Assembly: GCA_003640385.1 (NCBI GenBank)
Contig: RCAB01000160.1
Span: 60,380-124,379 of the forward strand
Source: Setaria digitata
Taxonomy: Eukaryota; Nematoda; Chromadorea; Rhabditida; Setariidae
Direction: 5' to 3'
Length of the DNA stretch: 64,000 nucleotides
Part shown: in pieces, positions 56,701 to 64,000 of the stretch
Layout: each line of letters begins with the position of its first letter
Position numbering within the stretch: position 1 is the stretch's first letter
Translations under genes and position numbers: made by a program
Notes under the pieces: model-generated
What the model was told of the DNA's origin: nothing
What the model saw: the letters and a program-made list of their open reading frames with translations, nothing else
Database searches by the model: none

Positions 56701-58220
56701 CACACTGCATATTTGCAAATACTCATACTGTTCAGTCGGAAAGTATAGAATTTGCCATTACGATACACTTCTACCGTATGCTACTGTTGAAGCATATCAG
56801 GAAAGAATATAGCATTCGCGAGTATCTTGTAGAGTGTAGAATTTGTGTTTATAGTTAGTGTTGAAAGCTAGCACATATCGTAGAAAAAAAAAAAAAAAAA
56901 AAAACATAGGAATGCGATAATGTTGTGAATCAATATTAAATTTGTTGTAGACAAATATTTAAGATCATTTGTAGGAGATAATTTGAGAGAGAGGAGATGC
57001 CTTTGGACAGAATTGAAATTGTAATTATAGTAGTGTGTCTTTTGTAGAGAGAGTAGGAATGTGGATTTAGGTCTAGTTGCTAAAATGTGCGTTACATATT
57101 TAACTGGTTAGAAATAAACGGAAATTTCTCACTAGATATGCAAATTTAAGTATTACTTATTAATATATTGATAACAATGAAAGGTTGATGAGATGCTAGA
57201 GTAATGATAGAGCAACAAGCATATAATTAAAATTTTCCAGTGTTTTTTGAGAAAAATTATGGTTTTAGGTTGAGTAAAAATTGTCCGATTTTTTTTTTTT
57301 TTTGCAAAATAATTTCAGCACTCTGCGAATGACTGAAATAGCATTTCCGGATATAGGTCACTAAGGAAGAGATATTTAGGATGATATCTATAACGAGAAT
57401 TGTAATTAGAATATTATTAAATACTAAAAAAGAAAAAAAAAAACGGAAAAATTGCCATGTTGAAAAATTTTTGAATGCTTTATCTTGCTACTTTAAATTA
57501 TTTCTTCATACTCTAATACTGATAGCAATTTGGACATTTTATTTTATTAAAAAAAAAAAATTTTCATTCATATAAGTTTGCACAATTTTATCACACAGGA
57601 AACAAGTTTTGTCTTCGCCTTTTTATTCGTCTAATTCCCAAATTTTAATATGAAAGTTTTCCTTTTTTTACTAGAAATGGGGAAAATGGAAGAAGTGAGA
57701 TAGTAGAAGTATAAACTCAGTACCATAATGAATCGATTACTCTATTTGTATAGATGAGAATAACATTTAGAAATATGTATTTAAAAGTATCAAATTATTT
57801 ACAGTAAAATTTTCCATCCAAGGCTATTTGGATAGCAAAGCATTTTATGAACGATACTAGGAATTGCAATTTAATTGTCGTGCCGGATAATGACTTCATT
57901 TTGTATATATATATATATTTTTTTTTTCTGTAATTCTTATGCAAAACAACATAATGAATTTGAAATATTTAATTATATTTAATATTTAATTATAACAAAA
58001 AAAAAAACCAGTTTGTAGTATGTAAGAATTTTTATTTCTTAGTAATATTTAACATAATTTTTTTAATTTTTTTATTTTAAACGGAATTGTACTATTAAGA
58101 GGTTGCGATGATCAATTTTTAGTGAAAATTTATACAGCATTTTAGTTTTCGGTGAATTAGACAACATCTATTCGTACCGTTGAATAAAAATATTTTATTA
58201 ATTTATATTTAATTAATCTT

Positions 58221-58232
58221 TTCTTATTACAG
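58221..58232 (+). promoter_or_regulatory. Candidate spliced-leader acceptor upstream of DDX3
   Basis: TTCTTATTACAG (AG 58231-58232) is 11 nt before the start ATG at 58244, with no coding exon seen upstream. It could be an SL acceptor or a cis acceptor after a non-coding exon. Confidence 0.45.
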
Positions 58233-58243
58233 GTATAACTATT

Positions 58244-63998
<5,755 letters not shown>

Positions 63999-64000
63999 CA

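Larger units (their letters stand above)
50238..58232. other. 8 kb spacer between divergent TRIP12 and DDX3 genes
   Basis: No supported exon. The left half (50.2-53 kb) is very AT-rich with poly-A runs and a (TA)n tract with an N at 52167. The right half holds CA, GA, TTG and TG/CG tracts, a minisatellite at 56.0-56.3 kb and a less AT-rich stretch (55.8-56.75 kb) that may be the DDX3 upstream control region. Two imperfect direct copies of about 50 bp around GGCCCATTTCATG occur at about 52690-52740 and 52830-52880. Confidence 0.6.

Overview
This is an AT-rich, intron-rich eukaryotic window, most likely from a nematode of the filarial/spirurid type. Evidence for this: short exons (about 35-400 bp) bounded by GT..TTTCAG/TTTTAG introns, long poly-A/poly-T runs, ATG codons sitting just behind strong TTTTCAG-like acceptors with no upstream coding exon (as expected for spliced-leader genes), and protein sequence diverged from but alignable to human orthologues. 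The species call is an inference. I rebuilt gene models by hand from splice signals and reading-frame continuity; family assignments rest on remembered conserved blocks, not on a search.

Layout, left to right: (1) 119-3453, minus strand: the N-terminal and middle part of a RINT1/Tip20 vesicle-tethering protein, which continues beyond position 1. (2) 5217-10401, plus strand: complete 14-exon LETM1, an inner-mitochondrial-membrane cation/proton exchange protein, about 749 aa. (3) 11935-16613, minus strand: an 8-exon coiled-coil protein of about 281 aa that resembles the SAPCD2 family (tentative). (4) 16614-29116: a 12.5 kb stretch without a convincing gene. It holds microsatellites, a large decayed inverted repeat with C2H2 zinc-finger fragments, a second inverted pair further out, and a GC-rich orphan reading frame. 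(5) 29117-50228, minus strand: complete 43-exon TRIP12/Ufd4-type HECT ubiquitin ligase (about 2072 aa) with a disordered N-terminus, ARM-like helices, a WWE domain and a HECT domain with its catalytic Cys. (6) 50229-58243: 8 kb between two divergent genes, rich in simple repeats and a CACAGACA-type minisatellite. (7) 58244-63936, plus strand: first 8 exons of a DDX3/LAF-1/Ded1-type DEAD-box RNA helicase, cut by the window end.

The genes are ordinary housekeeping genes with independent functions (Golgi-ER tethering, mitochondrial ion exchange, ubiquitin conjugation, translation/RNA remodelling); nothing suggests they form an operon or a dedicated system. No rRNA, tRNA, CRISPR array or complete transposase was recognised. 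Three N characters (37981, 42153, 52167) mark assembly weak spots; the one at 37981 sits between two copies of a 116-bp segment and looks like an assembly duplication inside TRIP12.
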